Assembly: GCF_031085155.1 (NCBI RefSeq) | Contig: NZ_JAVHUL010000018.1 | Coordinates: 1 to 64,000 of the forward strand | Origin: Mesonia profundi | GTDB taxonomy: Bacteria; Bacteroidota; Bacteroidia; Flavobacteriales; Flavobacteriaceae | DNA: 64,000 nucleotides | Reading direction: 5' to 3' | In this document: piece by piece, positions 31,222 to 40,790 of the stretch | Layout: every line of letters starts with the position of its first letter | Position numbering within the stretch: position 1 is the first letter of the stretch | The notes under the pieces: model-generated | Databases searched by the model: none | What the model was told of the DNA's origin: nothing | Seen by the model: the letters and a program-made list of their open reading frames with translations, nothing else | Translations under genes and position numbers: made by a program

Positions 31222-34032
31222 TTAGAATCTTCCTCCTTTTTTATTAGGGTCTTTTCCGCCAAACTTACTTAGTTTATACGTAAAGCTAAACATCACATAT
31301 TGTTCTAAAACCAACTCTTGGGTATCTTGTACAAAATCATCTCCTGTATTTCTGCTTGTAGAAATATTTTGATCTAACACATCAAATACTTTCACTTTAA
31401 AAATACCATCATCCCCCATTACTTTATATCCTAAACTCATATTCCACAACACAAAATCATTCTTAAAACCCGGAGCTATATTTCCCAAATGACGGTAAGA
31501 AATGTCGTTTCCAAACACAAAATTTTTAGGCCAATACGAAGTAACTTCTAAAGCAATATCGTGATTAATGTAGTTTTGATCTCGGGTATTATTTAAACTG
31601 TACTTGGCATTGTTAAAGCTGATATCATAGGAAGGCTCTACCGTTAGAACATCTATAATATCATATTGAACTCCAACGCGCGGACTTACAATGTAGCGAT
31701 TAGAATCAAATTTAACGCCGTTAGAAAAACCTAAGTCTTTACTAAAGTTCCCATTCACTCCTGCATCAATTTTAATGGTGTTTTTACTTTCTAACGTAAT
31801 GGTTTTATCCAAACTCGCACCTACAAACATACTATAAACTCCATCTACGTTAGTATAAGTCGTTGTTCTTACCAAATCCTCATTCGTGGTAGTGATGGCC
31901 ACCACTTTATCATTGGTAAGGTTTCCTCCTAAATAAGCATAAAAACCTGAGCGACTTTTAAAATCATAGTTATTAAAGTTCATATACATTCTATGCTCCA
32001 ATGAAGGATCCAAATTAGGATTACCTGTTACCACATTTAAAGGATTGGTTGTATTGGTTACCGGCTGTAACTGAGTGATAGAAGGCGTATCTCTAGAGTT
32101 TCTATAGTTAAAATAAATCGACTTAGTTTTATTGATTTTATACCTAAAATAAGCATTAGAATAGAGGTTGTTATACGTATTATCAAAAGACGTTTCAGAA
32201 AATAAATCCTCATTCTTTAACCTCACATTCTCTAACCCTCCAGAGATGCTTGCTCTTAATTTATCATCTTTATACACCAAGCCAATATTTGGACGGTGGT
32301 TAAAAGTTTCTGAATTAAAATCATTACTTAACGTATCTACAAGCACGTCATACTCGCCAGTGACATCATCTTTCTCGTAGATTAAACGCTCACTCTTACC
32401 CTTAGATTTCGTGTAGCTATAAGAAACATCTAAAGATAATTTTTCGCTTAACGGAAGTCTCGTATTCGCTCTAACACTATACTCGTCCTTTCTAGTATTT
32501 TGATTGATAAATTGATCCTGAATATCTGTATCTTCTAGATTTCCTAAATCATCATATATTTCTCTAGAAGAGAAGTATACATTTTCTTCTTCGGAAGTGT
32601 TATTGGTATTATCAAAACCAAGACTTATAAAACCACCTTTAGACCCAAATTTTCTAGTTACATTTAATCGGTTACTAAAATTGGTGCTCGAAAGGTTTGA
32701 GAATTGTTCGGTTTCTGCATTGTTAATAGGATTTCCATCTTCTCCAAAAGAACTTGTATTAGAGTTACTCTTAGAGAAACCTTTGTTCACCGTCATATTA
32801 GGACGAAAAGAAATCCGCGTAAGCGTATCGGGTTGAAATTCAAATCCGAATCTAGCTCTATGGTTGTCATTTTTTCTATCTGAGGAAGAAATAGAATTAT
32901 TAAAATAAGTCCGGTCTGGAAGAATATTTTCTCTTTCAATCTGTGTTCTCGTTTTGGTATCGCCTCTATTAAAAAAGTAATTGGCAGAAAGCTCTGTCTC
33001 ATCATCCCATTCGTTCACCAAACTGATTCCGCCGTTATCAGATTTTGTGACTCCGCCGCCACCGCCAAACGAGTTTCCATTTATACTAAAACTGCCATTG
33101 CTGCTTCTAGCAATGGAATAAGCACTTCTTCCCATGGCGTCAAAAACCTCATCAAAGGTAAAACCAGAAGAGTTGATATTGTTAGAACTTGCCAAAATAC
33201 TCACTCTTAAATCGTCTTTAAAGTAATTTCCTATTCCGCTAAGTTCATAGCGCTCATCGGTTCCTCCTCCTGCGGTTAAACGGGCGAAATAACCTTTATT
33301 TTTATCTTCATCGATGGTGATGTTAATGGTCTTGTTTTCTGAATCTCCTTCTTTTCCCGTAAATTCTTCCGACTTGGTTTTGGTATCTACCACCTGGATT
33401 TTATTAATGATTTCTTTTGGCAGGTTTTTGGTTGCAATTTTAGGATCGTCTCCAAAAAACTCTTTTCCGTTTACTAAAACCCTAGATACTTTTTTTCCGT
33501 TTACTGAAACTGCCCCGTCTTTATCTACGGTAACGCCAGGTAATTTCTTTAAAACCTCCTCCAAATTGGCATCTGCCTTGGTCTTAAAAGAAGATGCATT
33601 AAACTCTAGCGTATCTGTTTTTATAGAAACGGGAGCTTTGGTTGCTTGCACCACAACTTCACCAAGCGTGTTATCGGCTAGATTTAGCGTAATACTTCCG
33701 GTATTAATCATGCTATTTTCAGAAAGTTGGTATTTTTTCTTATAGGTTTGAAATCCGGTAAAAGAGATGTATAAGTTCACTTCGGTTGCATCGGTAGAAC
33801 CTTCAATGACAAAACTTCCATCCACATCAGTAATCGTATAGTCTACCAAAGAACTGTCTTTTACAGTTTCTACGTAAATAGTAGCCGACTCTAGAGCCAC
33901 ATTCTCACTGTCAATAACTTTACCTTGAATCTTGTATTCTTGCGCTTCCGCGGAAGCGAAAATCAATAAAAAACCCAGTAAAAAAAACTGGGTAAGCATG
34001 TTTTTAAATGCCATAGATGGTGTTTTAATCAT
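31222..34032 (-). CDS. Outer-membrane beta-barrel protein with carboxypeptidase-regulatory and plug-like domains
   Basis: A protein of about 936 residues: signal peptide (ending FASAEA), a carboxypeptidase-regulatory-like beta-sandwich (about 33-125), a TonB-plug-like segment (about 126-240: LEEVLKKLPGVTVDKDG, SRVLVNGKEFFGDDP) and a long outer-membrane barrel (OMP_b-brl_3 type). This arrangement is typical of Bacteroidota TonB-dependent-like receptors without a SusD partner; no SusD gene is near. Substrate unknown. The ATG at 34014 is an equally possible start because the signal peptide begins there. The signal-peptide end is encoded by the palindrome at 33941-33960. Confidence 0.88.
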   Translation of the reverse strand: MIKTPSMAFKNMLTQFFLLGFLLIFASAEAQEYKIQGKVIDSENVALESATIYVETVKDSSLVDYTITDVDGSFVIEGSTDATEVNLYISFTGFQTYKKKYQLSENSMINTGSITLNLADNTLGEVVVQATKAPVSIKTDTLEFNASSFKTKADANLEEVLKKLPGVTVDKDGAVSVNGKKVSRVLVNGKEFFGDDPKIATKNLPKEIINKIQVVDTKTKSEEFTGKEGDSENKTINITIDEDKNKGYFARLTAGGGTDERYELSGIGNYFKDDLRVSILASSNNINSSGFTFDEVFDAMGRSAYSIARSSNGSFSINGNSFGGGGGVTKSDNGGISLVNEWDDETELSANYFFNRGDTKTRTQIERENILPDRTYFNNSISSSDRKNDNHRARFGFEFQPDTLTRISFRPNMTVNKGFSKSNSNTSSFGEDGNPINNAETEQFSNLSSTNFSNRLNVTRKFGSKGGFISLGFDNTNNTSEEENVYFSSREIYDDLGNLEDTDIQDQFINQNTRKDEYSVRANTRLPLSEKLSLDVSYSYTKSKGKSERLIYEKDDVTGEYDVLVDTLSNDFNSETFNHRPNIGLVYKDDKLRASISGGLENVRLKNEDLFSETSFDNTYNNLYSNAYFRYKINKTKSIYFNYRNSRDTPSITQLQPVTNTTNPLNVVTGNPNLDPSLEHRMYMNFNNYDFKSRSGFYAYLGGNLTNDKVVAITTTNEDLVRTTTYTNVDGVYSMFVGASLDKTITLESKNTIKIDAGVNGNFSKDLGFSNGVKFDSNRYIVSPRVGVQYDIIDVLTVEPSYDISFNNAKYSLNNTRDQNYINHDIALEVTSYWPKNFVFGNDISYRHLGNIAPGFKNDFVLWNMSLGYKVMGDDGIFKVKVFDVLDQNISTSRNTGDDFVQDTQELVLEQYVMFSFTYKLSKFGGKDPNKKGGRF

Positions 34033-34165
34033 TAGTTTACTATTAATAGACTTAAAAAAAGCATAAAAGTTTCATTAGAAAGCTAAATTATTTTTGAAAA
34101 TCCTTTTTTCTCACTCCTTAACTGGTGTAAAAAGACATTCCATTAATTTCAAAAACTCCAATAAA

Positions 34166-34199
34166 AAAGGAGATAAAGTCAAAATGGCTTCTCTCCTTT
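34166..34199 (-). terminator. Intrinsic terminator of der
   Basis: On the minus strand AAAGGAGA and TCTCCTTT pair around an 18-base loop, followed by TTTATT, just after the der stop codon. Confidence 0.7.
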
Positions 34200-34221
34200 G
34201 GTATTATATTTAAACTAAAAT

Positions 34222-35526
34222 TTATTTTTTACGCATATAAACGGAAATGGGTACTCCTTTAAAATCAAATTCGTCTCTTAATTTGTTTTCTAAAAATCGC
34301 TTGTAAGGATCTCTCACATATTGAGGCAAATTACAGAAAAAAGCAAACTGTGGTTGCGGTGTTGGCAACTGCGTGATAAATTTAATTTTTACATATTTTC
34401 CTTTGTAGGCTGGCGGCGGATAGTTTTCTATCATAGGAAGCAAAGTTTCGTTAAGCACGCTGGTCTTAATTTTCTTGCTTCGGTTTTTGTAGACTTCCAC
34501 TGCCGTTTCCATGGCTTTAAAAATACGCTGTTTGTTCAAAACCGAGATAAATACAATAGGCACATCTGTAAAAGGCTCTATCTCTCTACGTATTTTAGCT
34601 TCAAACTCTTTCATGGTGTTGGTTTCTTTCTCCAACAAATCCCATTTATTTACCAAAATCACAATTCCTTTACGATTGCGTTGTGCCAGCCAAAAGATGT
34701 TTTGTACCTGCCCATCAAATCCGCGAGTGGCATCTAAAATCAATAGGCAAACATCGGCGTGTTCAATAGCACGAACACTTCGCATCACCGAGTAAAATTC
34801 TATATCTTCTTTAACTTTCGTTTTTCTTCTTATTCCTGCAGTATCTACCAAATTGAATTCGAATCCAAAGCGGTTGTATCTTGTATCGATAGAATCTCTT
34901 GTGGTTCCCGCAATATCGGTTACGATGTAACGCTCTTCTCCAATCAACGCATTAATGAAAGAAGATTTTCCTGCATTAGGCCTTCCAACTACCGCAAAAC
35001 GTGGCAATTCTTCTTCTTCTACCTCTTCTACTTCTGGTAAAGCTTTTACCACAGCATCTAGCAAATCTCCAGTTCCACTACCATTAATTCCAGCAATGGT
35101 ATAATATTCGCCTAAACCAAGAGAGTAAAACTCCATCGCTTGTTCTTCACGAGCGCCGTTATCTACTTTATTCACAGTTAAGAAAACCGGCTTTTTTACT
35201 TTTCTAAGTAACTGGGCCACATCTTCATCCATAGGGCTAATTCCGCCTTCTACATCTACCATAAAGATGATCACATCTGCCTCTTCAATAGCCAAAACTA
35301 CTTGTTTATCTATTTCTGCTTCAAAGGCATCATCACTTCCAATAGCGTAACCTCCTGTATCAATAACAGAGAATTCCCTTCCATTCCAGTCAGATTTTCC
35401 ATAGTGACGATCTCTGGTAACTCCGCTCACCGCATCAACAATAGCTTCTCTTCTTTGAATTAATCGGTTAAAGAAAGTAGACTTCCCTACATTTGGTCTT
35501 CCTACAATAGCTACGATATTTCCCAT
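34222..35526 (-). CDS. der: Ribosome-biogenesis GTPase Der (EngA)
   Basis: About 434 residues with two GTPase domains in tandem. Domain 1 has [18 protein letters not shown] and NKVD; domain 2 has [22 protein letters not shown] and NKWD; a C-terminal KH-like domain follows ([16 protein letters not shown]). Der acts in 50S subunit assembly. The ATG at 35526 starts right at the first domain ([14 protein letters not shown]); the seven codons upstream begin with TTG and are not needed. Confidence 0.96.
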   Translation of the reverse strand: MGNIVAIVGRPNVGKSTFFNRLIQRREAIVDAVSGVTRDRHYGKSDWNGREFSVIDTGGYAIGSDDAFEAEIDKQVVLAIEEADVIIFMVDVEGGISPMDEDVAQLLRKVKKPVFLTVNKVDNGAREEQAMEFYSLGLGEYYTIAGINGSGTGDLLDAVVKALPEVEEVEEEELPRFAVVGRPNAGKSSFINALIGEERYIVTDIAGTTRDSIDTRYNRFGFEFNLVDTAGIRRKTKVKEDIEFYSVMRSVRAIEHADVCLLILDATRGFDGQVQNIFWLAQRNRKGIVILVNKWDLLEKETNTMKEFEAKIRREIEPFTDVPIVFISVLNKQRIFKAMETAVEVYKNRSKKIKTSVLNETLLPMIENYPPPAYKGKYVKIKFITQLPTPQPQFAFFCNLPQYVRDPYKRFLENKLRDEFDFKGVPISVYMRKK

Positions 35527-35590
35527 AATCTTTCTTTTAGGCTGCAAAAGTACATGTTAAATAGAATAAAATATACGTTTGGGTATGATT

Positions 35591-36136
35591 TTAAAGAGAA
35601 GTTTTATTTGACATAGCGCTTAAGCTTTGCTTGGTCGCTTTGGCCAATTTGAATTTAAGATAATATAACGAGCTCATCAAGGCTCCTTTTAAATTCAATT
35701 TTCTCTCTTCGATGCTAAGTTTTTCAAGGTTAATCTTTGCTTCCTTTGGGGAGTGTGACTGTAATGTCTCCTTAAAAGCGGCAAGTTTTTCTTCGAGCTG
35801 AGCCACAACTTCTTCCATCTCATCTTCAGACTCCAGCGCACTTATTTTCTCAATAGAAAGATCTAATTCTGCATTCATTTTCTTTAATTCAGTATAAAGA
35901 CTATCGCTAGGTTTACTCCAATTACCTTCTTGTTGCTGGACATGTTGATAAATAGAATCTACTATCTCGTTTTCCTGAGCGGCTTTTTCATTAAACTTTC
36001 TGCTCATATCTACAAAAGCGTGTTCCACTTGATGATCCATATGTGTAGGATCTAAGGTTTCTTTATAAGGGTTTTTTTCATCTTTACAAGAAAAGAGAAA
36101 AACTCCGACACACAAAAGGACTAAAATTTTATTCAC
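35591..36136 (-). CDS. Helical lipoprotein of unknown function
   Basis: A 181-residue protein with a lipoprotein signal (LCVGVFLFSC, Cys17), then a highly charged, mostly helical body with coiled-coil character (EDEMEEVVAQLEEKLAAFKETL). The family is unrecognised. It lies between era and der in the same direction, 11 bases after era, so it is probably cotranscribed with era. No enzymatic motif is visible. Confidence 0.75.
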   Translation of the reverse strand: MNKILVLLCVGVFLFSCKDEKNPYKETLDPTHMDHQVEHAFVDMSRKFNEKAAQENEIVDSIYQHVQQQEGNWSKPSDSLYTELKKMNAELDLSIEKISALESEDEMEEVVAQLEEKLAAFKETLQSHSPKEAKINLEKLSIEERKLNLKGALMSSLYYLKFKLAKATKQSLSAMSNKTSL

Positions 36137-36147
36137 TTTATACCGTA

Positions 36148-37032
36148 TTATTTATTATTGTATCCAAAACGTTTTAACTGTCGCTCATCACTTCTCCAGT
36201 TTTTATTCACTTTTACATAAAGCTCTAAATGCACTTGCTTTCCAAAAAATTTCTCTAAGTCTTTTCTAGCTTCTACTCCTACTCGCTTTAAAGCACTTCC
36301 TTTATGACCAATGATAATTCCTTTTTGAGTTTCGCGTTCTACCATAATCACACTTCGCATGCGGATGATGTTCTCTTCTTCAAAAAACTCTTCGGTATCT
36401 ATTTCTACACTGTACGGAATTTCCTTTTTGTAATGAATAAGAATTTTTTCTCGTACAATTTCATTCACAAAAAATCGCTCGGGCTTATCGGTTAAAGCTT
36501 CTTTATCATAAAACGGTGGAGATTCTGGAAGAAGGGCTAAAATGCGATTAAAGACTTCTGGCACTCCAAAATTCTCCAAAGCTGAAATAGCAAAAACCTC
36601 TGCATTAGGAACTTTTGCTTTCCACAAATCTACTTGCTCTTCTACCATTTCTTGGTTTCCTTTATCTACTTTATTCAGCAGTAATAAAACCGGTATTTTT
36701 GCTTTCGTGATTTTTTCAAAGAAATTCTCATCCTTTAATTCTTTCTCTCCCAATTCTACCAAATAGATAAGCACATCGGCATCTTCAAAAGCCGATTTCA
36801 CAAAATCCATCATGGAAGCCTGAAGCTCATAAGCCGGTTTAATGATTCCCGGAGTGTCACTTAACACCACTTGAAAATCTTCTCCGTTTACAATTCCTAG
36901 AATTCTATGTCTGGTGGTTTGCGCTTTACTGGTAATAATCGATAGACGTTCCCCAACAAAGGCGTTCATTAACGTAGACTTTCCCACATTAGGATTTCCT
37001 ACAATATTTACAAAACCTGCTTTATGTGCCAT
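36148..37032 (-). CDS. era: GTPase Era
   Basis: About 294 residues: GTPase domain with GNPNVGKSTLMNAF (G1), DTPG and NKVD, and a C-terminal KH domain ending in the GHKGSALKRVGVEARKDLE segment (landmark GHKGSALK). Era binds the 3' end of 16S rRNA during 30S maturation. The ATG at 37032 (MAHKAGFVNIVG) is preferred to the upstream codon at 37047. It is the first gene before the lipoprotein and der, giving an era-der neighbourhood. Confidence 0.96.
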   Translation of the reverse strand: MAHKAGFVNIVGNPNVGKSTLMNAFVGERLSIITSKAQTTRHRILGIVNGEDFQVVLSDTPGIIKPAYELQASMMDFVKSAFEDADVLIYLVELGEKELKDENFFEKITKAKIPVLLLLNKVDKGNQEMVEEQVDLWKAKVPNAEVFAISALENFGVPEVFNRILALLPESPPFYDKEALTDKPERFFVNEIVREKILIHYKKEIPYSVEIDTEEFFEEENIIRMRSVIMVERETQKGIIIGHKGSALKRVGVEARKDLEKFFGKQVHLELYVKVNKNWRSDERQLKRFGYNNK

Positions 37033-37153
37033 GCTTTTTTTTTGCAAAGATAGAATTTATTGAGTCAACTTGTTGATTCTCTATCTATTTAGAAAATTTT
37101 ACCATTTTTTAAACACATTATCTTACTGATATGATGTAACTTAAAACAAAAAG

Positions 37154-37384
37154 ATGAAGAATTTAGGACTTCCGCTTTTAGCGATAACTACATTTATACT
37201 CTTAACGGTGACTATTTTTGCCGCTATGGGTTTCTCCTTTTCTTGGATATTTTATCTAACAATTCTAGGAAAAACCTTCTTGGTATTTACCGTTTACAGA
37301 GTATTGAAAGATCATTACAGCACTAAAAAGACCTTTGCAGATGGTTACGAAGATGTGCCTTATAGAGATGAATATAAATTATAA
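37154..37384 (+). CDS. Small two-helix membrane protein
   Basis: A 76-residue protein with two hydrophobic stretches (about 4-24 and 28-50) and a polar tail rich in Tyr/Asp (FADGYEDVPYRDEYKL). No family with known function is recognised. It is a single gene divergent from era and ending at a good terminator, which supports its being real. Confidence 0.7.
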   Translation: MKNLGLPLLAITTFILLTVTIFAAMGFSFSWIFYLTILGKTFLVFTVYRVLKDHYSTKKTFADGYEDVPYRDEYKL

Positions 37385-37388
37385 AAAA

Positions 37389-37416
37389 AGCCTAGTCTTT
37401 TAAAACTAGGCTCTTT
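37389..37416. terminator. Bidirectional intrinsic terminator
   Basis: AGCCTAGT (37389-37396) pairs with ACTAGGCT (37405-37412), flanked by A tract and T tract; it separates the small membrane protein gene from the converging M1 peptidase gene. Confidence 0.88.
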
Positions 37417-37438
37417 TGTACTCTTATAAATAGATGAA

Positions 37439-39373
37439 TTATTTTTTCTCCCATCTATCATTCATACCATCAATATCTGATACTTTCTTCTGTGGATCAA
37501 ATTCAACCGATTTAATTTCTCCATCGGTTGCCATAAAGTGCTCCCAAGTATCCCCACGCTGCCAAATCTCTACTGGCAAATCGATTAATTTAGAAGAACC
37601 ATCTTCCATTTTCACCAATAACTTTACAGGCATAGGAATTTCGGCTACTTTTTCAATTTTGATAAGGAAACCGTTTTCTTCTTTCTCTACACCTTTTACG
37701 GCGATATCAATATTATCTGTTCCGTAGAACCAACTTTTCCAAAACCATGCTAAATCTTCTCCCGTAGCATTTTCCATATGATTGAAAAAATCTGAAGGTT
37801 GTGGGTGCTTATAAGCCCAAGTTTTAATGTAAGATTTAAACGCATAATCAAAACGTTCCTCTCCAAGAATATACTCTCTAAGCATAATTAAACCAGCAGC
37901 GGGTTTGTAGTATGCTGTATAGCCTAAGTTTCTTAAGTTGGTCACATCGGGATAGTTGTCTATTCCTTCTCTATTCTCACTCGTTAAATAACTCTTTAAT
38001 ATTCTTACACTTCCTACACGAGAAGGATATTCTCCATCGTTAAACGCCAACGTGCTGTAGTGGTTAATAAAGGTATTAAAACCTTCGTCCATCCAAGCAA
38101 ATCTTCTCTCGTTGCTTCCTACAATCATAGGAAACCAGTTGTGACCAAATTCGTGATCTGTCACGCCCCAAAGAGAAGAGCCTTTACTCTTCCAGCTACA
38201 AAAGCTAACTCCAGGATATTCCATTCCGCCTACTTCTGCTGCTACATTAATAGCATTCACATAAGGATATTCAAAATAGTTTTCAGAATAAAACTCTATA
38301 GATTTTTTGGTATATTCTGTAGATCTAGACCAAGCTTCTTGTCCGTCACTTTCTTTCGGGTAAACCGATTGTGCCAATCCTGTATTGTCTTTAGATAAGT
38401 TCATTTTTGCTGCATCCCAAATAAAAGCGGGTGATGATGCAAAAGCAACATCTCTCGTATTATCCATTTTAAAATGCCACGTAAGCGTTCCTTTATTTTT
38501 CACACGAGAAGACTTTTTCCCTACCTCCTCTGGCTTAATAATGTAAACCGTTTCATCGCTTTCTTGCGCTTTCTTCCATCTCTTTAGTTGTGTTTTTGTC
38601 AACACATCTTTAGGGTTTTGAAGCACTCCAGATCCTATTACCGTATGGTTATAAGGCGCTGTAATTTTATAATCGTAGTTTCCATAATCTACATAAAACT
38701 CTCCTGCTCCCAAATATGGGTCAGTGTTCCATCCTAATACGTCATCAAAAACAGCTACTTTAGGAAACCATTGTGCCAACGCATAAATAGTACCTTGCTC
38801 TACGTCTAATCTTCCCATACGATCCATTCCTTCTACGGGAATTTTATAAGAGAAGTTCATTTTTACCGTTGCTTTTCCACCATTGGCTTTTATAGGCTTA
38901 TCAAAGAACACTTGCATTCTGGTGTCGTTAACAAGGTATTTGTTAGAAGTTACTCCATTCGCTTTCGCGGAAAAATTAGAAACGCTATATCCACCTTCCA
39001 CGTCACCATTGTAACGGTTTCCTTTCATTGGGGTGGTTAAAGTTCCACGAGAATCTTCAGTAAATCTGTTTTGTTCTAAGTACAGCCAGATAAAGTTTAA
39101 ATCTTCTGGACTGTTGTTGGTATACTCAATCTCAATATTACCGCTAATGTTGTGCGTTTTATCATCTAAGCTTACTGCGATATTGTAGTCTGCACTGTTT
39201 TGCCAATATTCTGGTCCCGGTTTACCCGAAGCCGTTCTATAGGCAGAACCTTGACGATACATAAGGTCTGTAAAGTTATGCTGATTGTTTTCTTTTGCTT
39301 CTGGCACCTGCGCCCAAGTCACAAAAGAGCATAGCATCGTTAAAATTAAAAAATAGGAATTAAAGTTTCTCAT
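37439..39373 (-). CDS. M1-family metallopeptidase
   Basis: A 644-residue protein with a signal peptide (to about residue 21, TWAQ). The gluzincin signature is complete: GGMEYPGVSF exopeptidase motif, zinc site HEFGHNW, and the distal glutamate in WMDEGFNTF. The N-terminal M1 saddle domain (YNIAVSLDDKTHNISGNIEIEYTN; landmark SGNIEIEY) precedes it. It probably trims peptides in the periplasm. The start overlaps the stop of the HAD gene (ATGA), so the two are coupled. Confidence 0.93.
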   Translation of the reverse strand: MRNFNSYFLILTMLCSFVTWAQVPEAKENNQHNFTDLMYRQGSAYRTASGKPGPEYWQNSADYNIAVSLDDKTHNISGNIEIEYTNNSPEDLNFIWLYLEQNRFTEDSRGTLTTPMKGNRYNGDVEGGYSVSNFSAKANGVTSNKYLVNDTRMQVFFDKPIKANGGKATVKMNFSYKIPVEGMDRMGRLDVEQGTIYALAQWFPKVAVFDDVLGWNTDPYLGAGEFYVDYGNYDYKITAPYNHTVIGSGVLQNPKDVLTKTQLKRWKKAQESDETVYIIKPEEVGKKSSRVKNKGTLTWHFKMDNTRDVAFASSPAFIWDAAKMNLSKDNTGLAQSVYPKESDGQEAWSRSTEYTKKSIEFYSENYFEYPYVNAINVAAEVGGMEYPGVSFCSWKSKGSSLWGVTDHEFGHNWFPMIVGSNERRFAWMDEGFNTFINHYSTLAFNDGEYPSRVGSVRILKSYLTSENREGIDNYPDVTNLRNLGYTAYYKPAAGLIMLREYILGEERFDYAFKSYIKTWAYKHPQPSDFFNHMENATGEDLAWFWKSWFYGTDNIDIAVKGVEKEENGFLIKIEKVAEIPMPVKLLVKMEDGSSKLIDLPVEIWQRGDTWEHFMATDGEIKSVEFDPQKKVSDIDGMNDRWEKK

Positions 39374-40053
39374 AATTTTATTCTCGAATTTGATTTATTA
39401 AAATAAGGGTTGATTTTGGAGTAATGTATATCGCTAAAATTGCTGATAAGTTTATCTGCTTTTGAATAATCTTGGTTTTTAGAATTCGGGCTTTTAAACG
39501 CCACACAGTAAATTTGAGCTGCTTTCGCGGCTTTTATTCCGCTGGTAGAATCTTCAATTACCATACAATTTTCGATGCCAAAGCCTGAAGATTGCGCTGC
39601 TTTTTGAAAAATCTCGGGATGCGGTTTGGAAGCTTTTAAATCGGCTCCGCTTAGTTTCTCCACAAAATACTGATTTAAATCAAAACGTTCAAAAACGCTG
39701 TTGATGGTTCCCATAGACGCCGAAGACGCCAAAACCAAGGTCAATCCTGCTTCATGATAGTTTTGAATCAACTCCCGAACGCCTTCGATTAAATCTAAAT
39801 CTGGATCGCTTTTAAAAAGCTTTTTAAAAATAGATCTTTTCTTATCTACCAGTTCTTGCGGCGGATTGGGAAGCTCAAAAAACTCACACAATTGCCTACA
39901 CACATTTATGGTAGATTGTCCCGTAAAGCTTTGGTATTGCTTTGCTGAAACTTCTATTTGATAATGATCAAACATTCCAAAATAGGCCTTATAGTGGAGA
40001 GGTTCTGTATCTACAATCACCCCGTCCATATCAAATAATACAGCTTTTAGCAC
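39370..40053 (-). CDS. HAD-superfamily phosphatase/phosphoglucomutase-like hydrolase
   Basis: A 227-residue HAD protein: D8-M-D10 nucleophile pair (FDMDGVIVDTEPLH), a helical cap, LASSAS (motif II), K in KASKPHPEIF and EDSTSGIKAA (motif IV). The cap and TEPLHYKAYFGMF point to the beta-phosphoglucomutase/DOG-phosphatase branch. The substrate is probably a sugar phosphate. Translationally coupled to the M1 peptidase gene, with which it has no obvious functional link. Confidence 0.88.
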   Translation of the reverse strand: MLKAVLFDMDGVIVDTEPLHYKAYFGMFDHYQIEVSAKQYQSFTGQSTINVCRQLCEFFELPNPPQELVDKKRSIFKKLFKSDPDLDLIEGVRELIQNYHEAGLTLVLASSASMGTINSVFERFDLNQYFVEKLSGADLKASKPHPEIFQKAAQSSGFGIENCMVIEDSTSGIKAAKAAQIYCVAFKSPNSKNQDYSKADKLISNFSDIHYSKINPYFNKSNSRIKL

Positions 40054-40112
40054 GATAACTTAATTTTACGCCGAAGATACGAGCAATGTCTTAGTTTTAA
40101 AAATAAAAGCAT

Positions 40113-40595
40113 TTACATTTTCAAGAGCACCTCAATATCCTTCTGCATTTTCTTAGGAGCAGTCGTTGAAGTGTATCTTTTAAAGGGTTTTCCGTCTTTA
40201 TCGATTAAGAACTTAGTAAAATTCCATTTAATTTTACTGCTCAAAAATCCGCTAAGGTGACTTTTAAGATAGTTAAATATAGGATGTGCGTTCTTTCCAT
40301 TGACTTTTACTTTTTCCGTTAACGGAAAAGTAACTCCATAGATATGCTCACAAGTAGATTTCATTTCCTCATTACCTAAAGGTTCTTGCCTCATAAATTG
40401 ATTACAAGGAAAACCAATGACCACCAAACCCTGATCTTTATATTTTTGATGAAGACGCTCTAATTCTTTAAATTGAGGCGTTAATCCGCATTTAGTGGCC
40501 GTATTCACTACAAGCACCACTTTATTTTTAAAATCTTTAAAGTCGATTTCTTCACCACTAGAACTAGCTATTTGATAGGTATGAAACTTACTCAT
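40113..40595 (-). CDS. Glutathione peroxidase family protein (Cys type)
   Basis: A 160-residue thioredoxin-fold peroxidase with the peroxidatic Cys36 (NTATKCGLTPQ), the GFPCNQFMRQEP segment with the conserved Gln, and KWNFTKFLIDKDG with the Trp-Asn pair. Members with Cys in place of selenocysteine usually take electrons from thioredoxin. It is monocistronic, preceded by a MITE-like inverted repeat. Confidence 0.93.
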   Translation of the reverse strand: MSKFHTYQIASSSGEEIDFKDFKNKVVLVVNTATKCGLTPQFKELERLHQKYKDQGLVVIGFPCNQFMRQEPLGNEEMKSTCEHIYGVTFPLTEKVKVNGKNAHPIFNYLKSHLSGFLSSKIKWNFTKFLIDKDGKPFKRYTSTTAPKKMQKDIEVLLKM

Positions 40596-40657
40596 GTTTT
40601 TCTACAAAGGTCTTTTTAAAAATTTAAGTAGCAGTTTAACAGATGTTAATTTAAAAT

Positions 40658-40779
40658 AAGGCTGCTCAAAGAATGAAACAAGTAAAGTGATTTTTAATAA
40701 AGACGCTTCACATAATTCTAAACGAATCTTCAACACTAAAAACTTAGCCCACTTGAGATTATATTCTTTGGACAGCCTT
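40658..40779. repeat. MITE-like element with 17-bp terminal inverted repeats
   Basis: AAGGCTGCTCAAAGAAT (40658-40674) and ATTCTTTGGACAGCCTT (40763-40779) are complementary at 15 of 17 positions and enclose 88 bases without a gene. GGCTG(T)CCAAAGAAT resembles insertion-sequence ends of the GGCTGTC type. It lies between the MDR reductase and glutathione peroxidase genes. Confidence 0.5.
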
Positions 40780-40790
40780 AAAAATGATCC

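Noticed and set aside
33314-33745. 143-residue plus-strand frame opposite the outer-membrane barrel gene
   Set aside because: Antisense shadow; no start context, no motif.
34321-34737. 138-residue plus-strand frame opposite der
   Set aside because: Antisense to a highly conserved essential gene and without its own motif.
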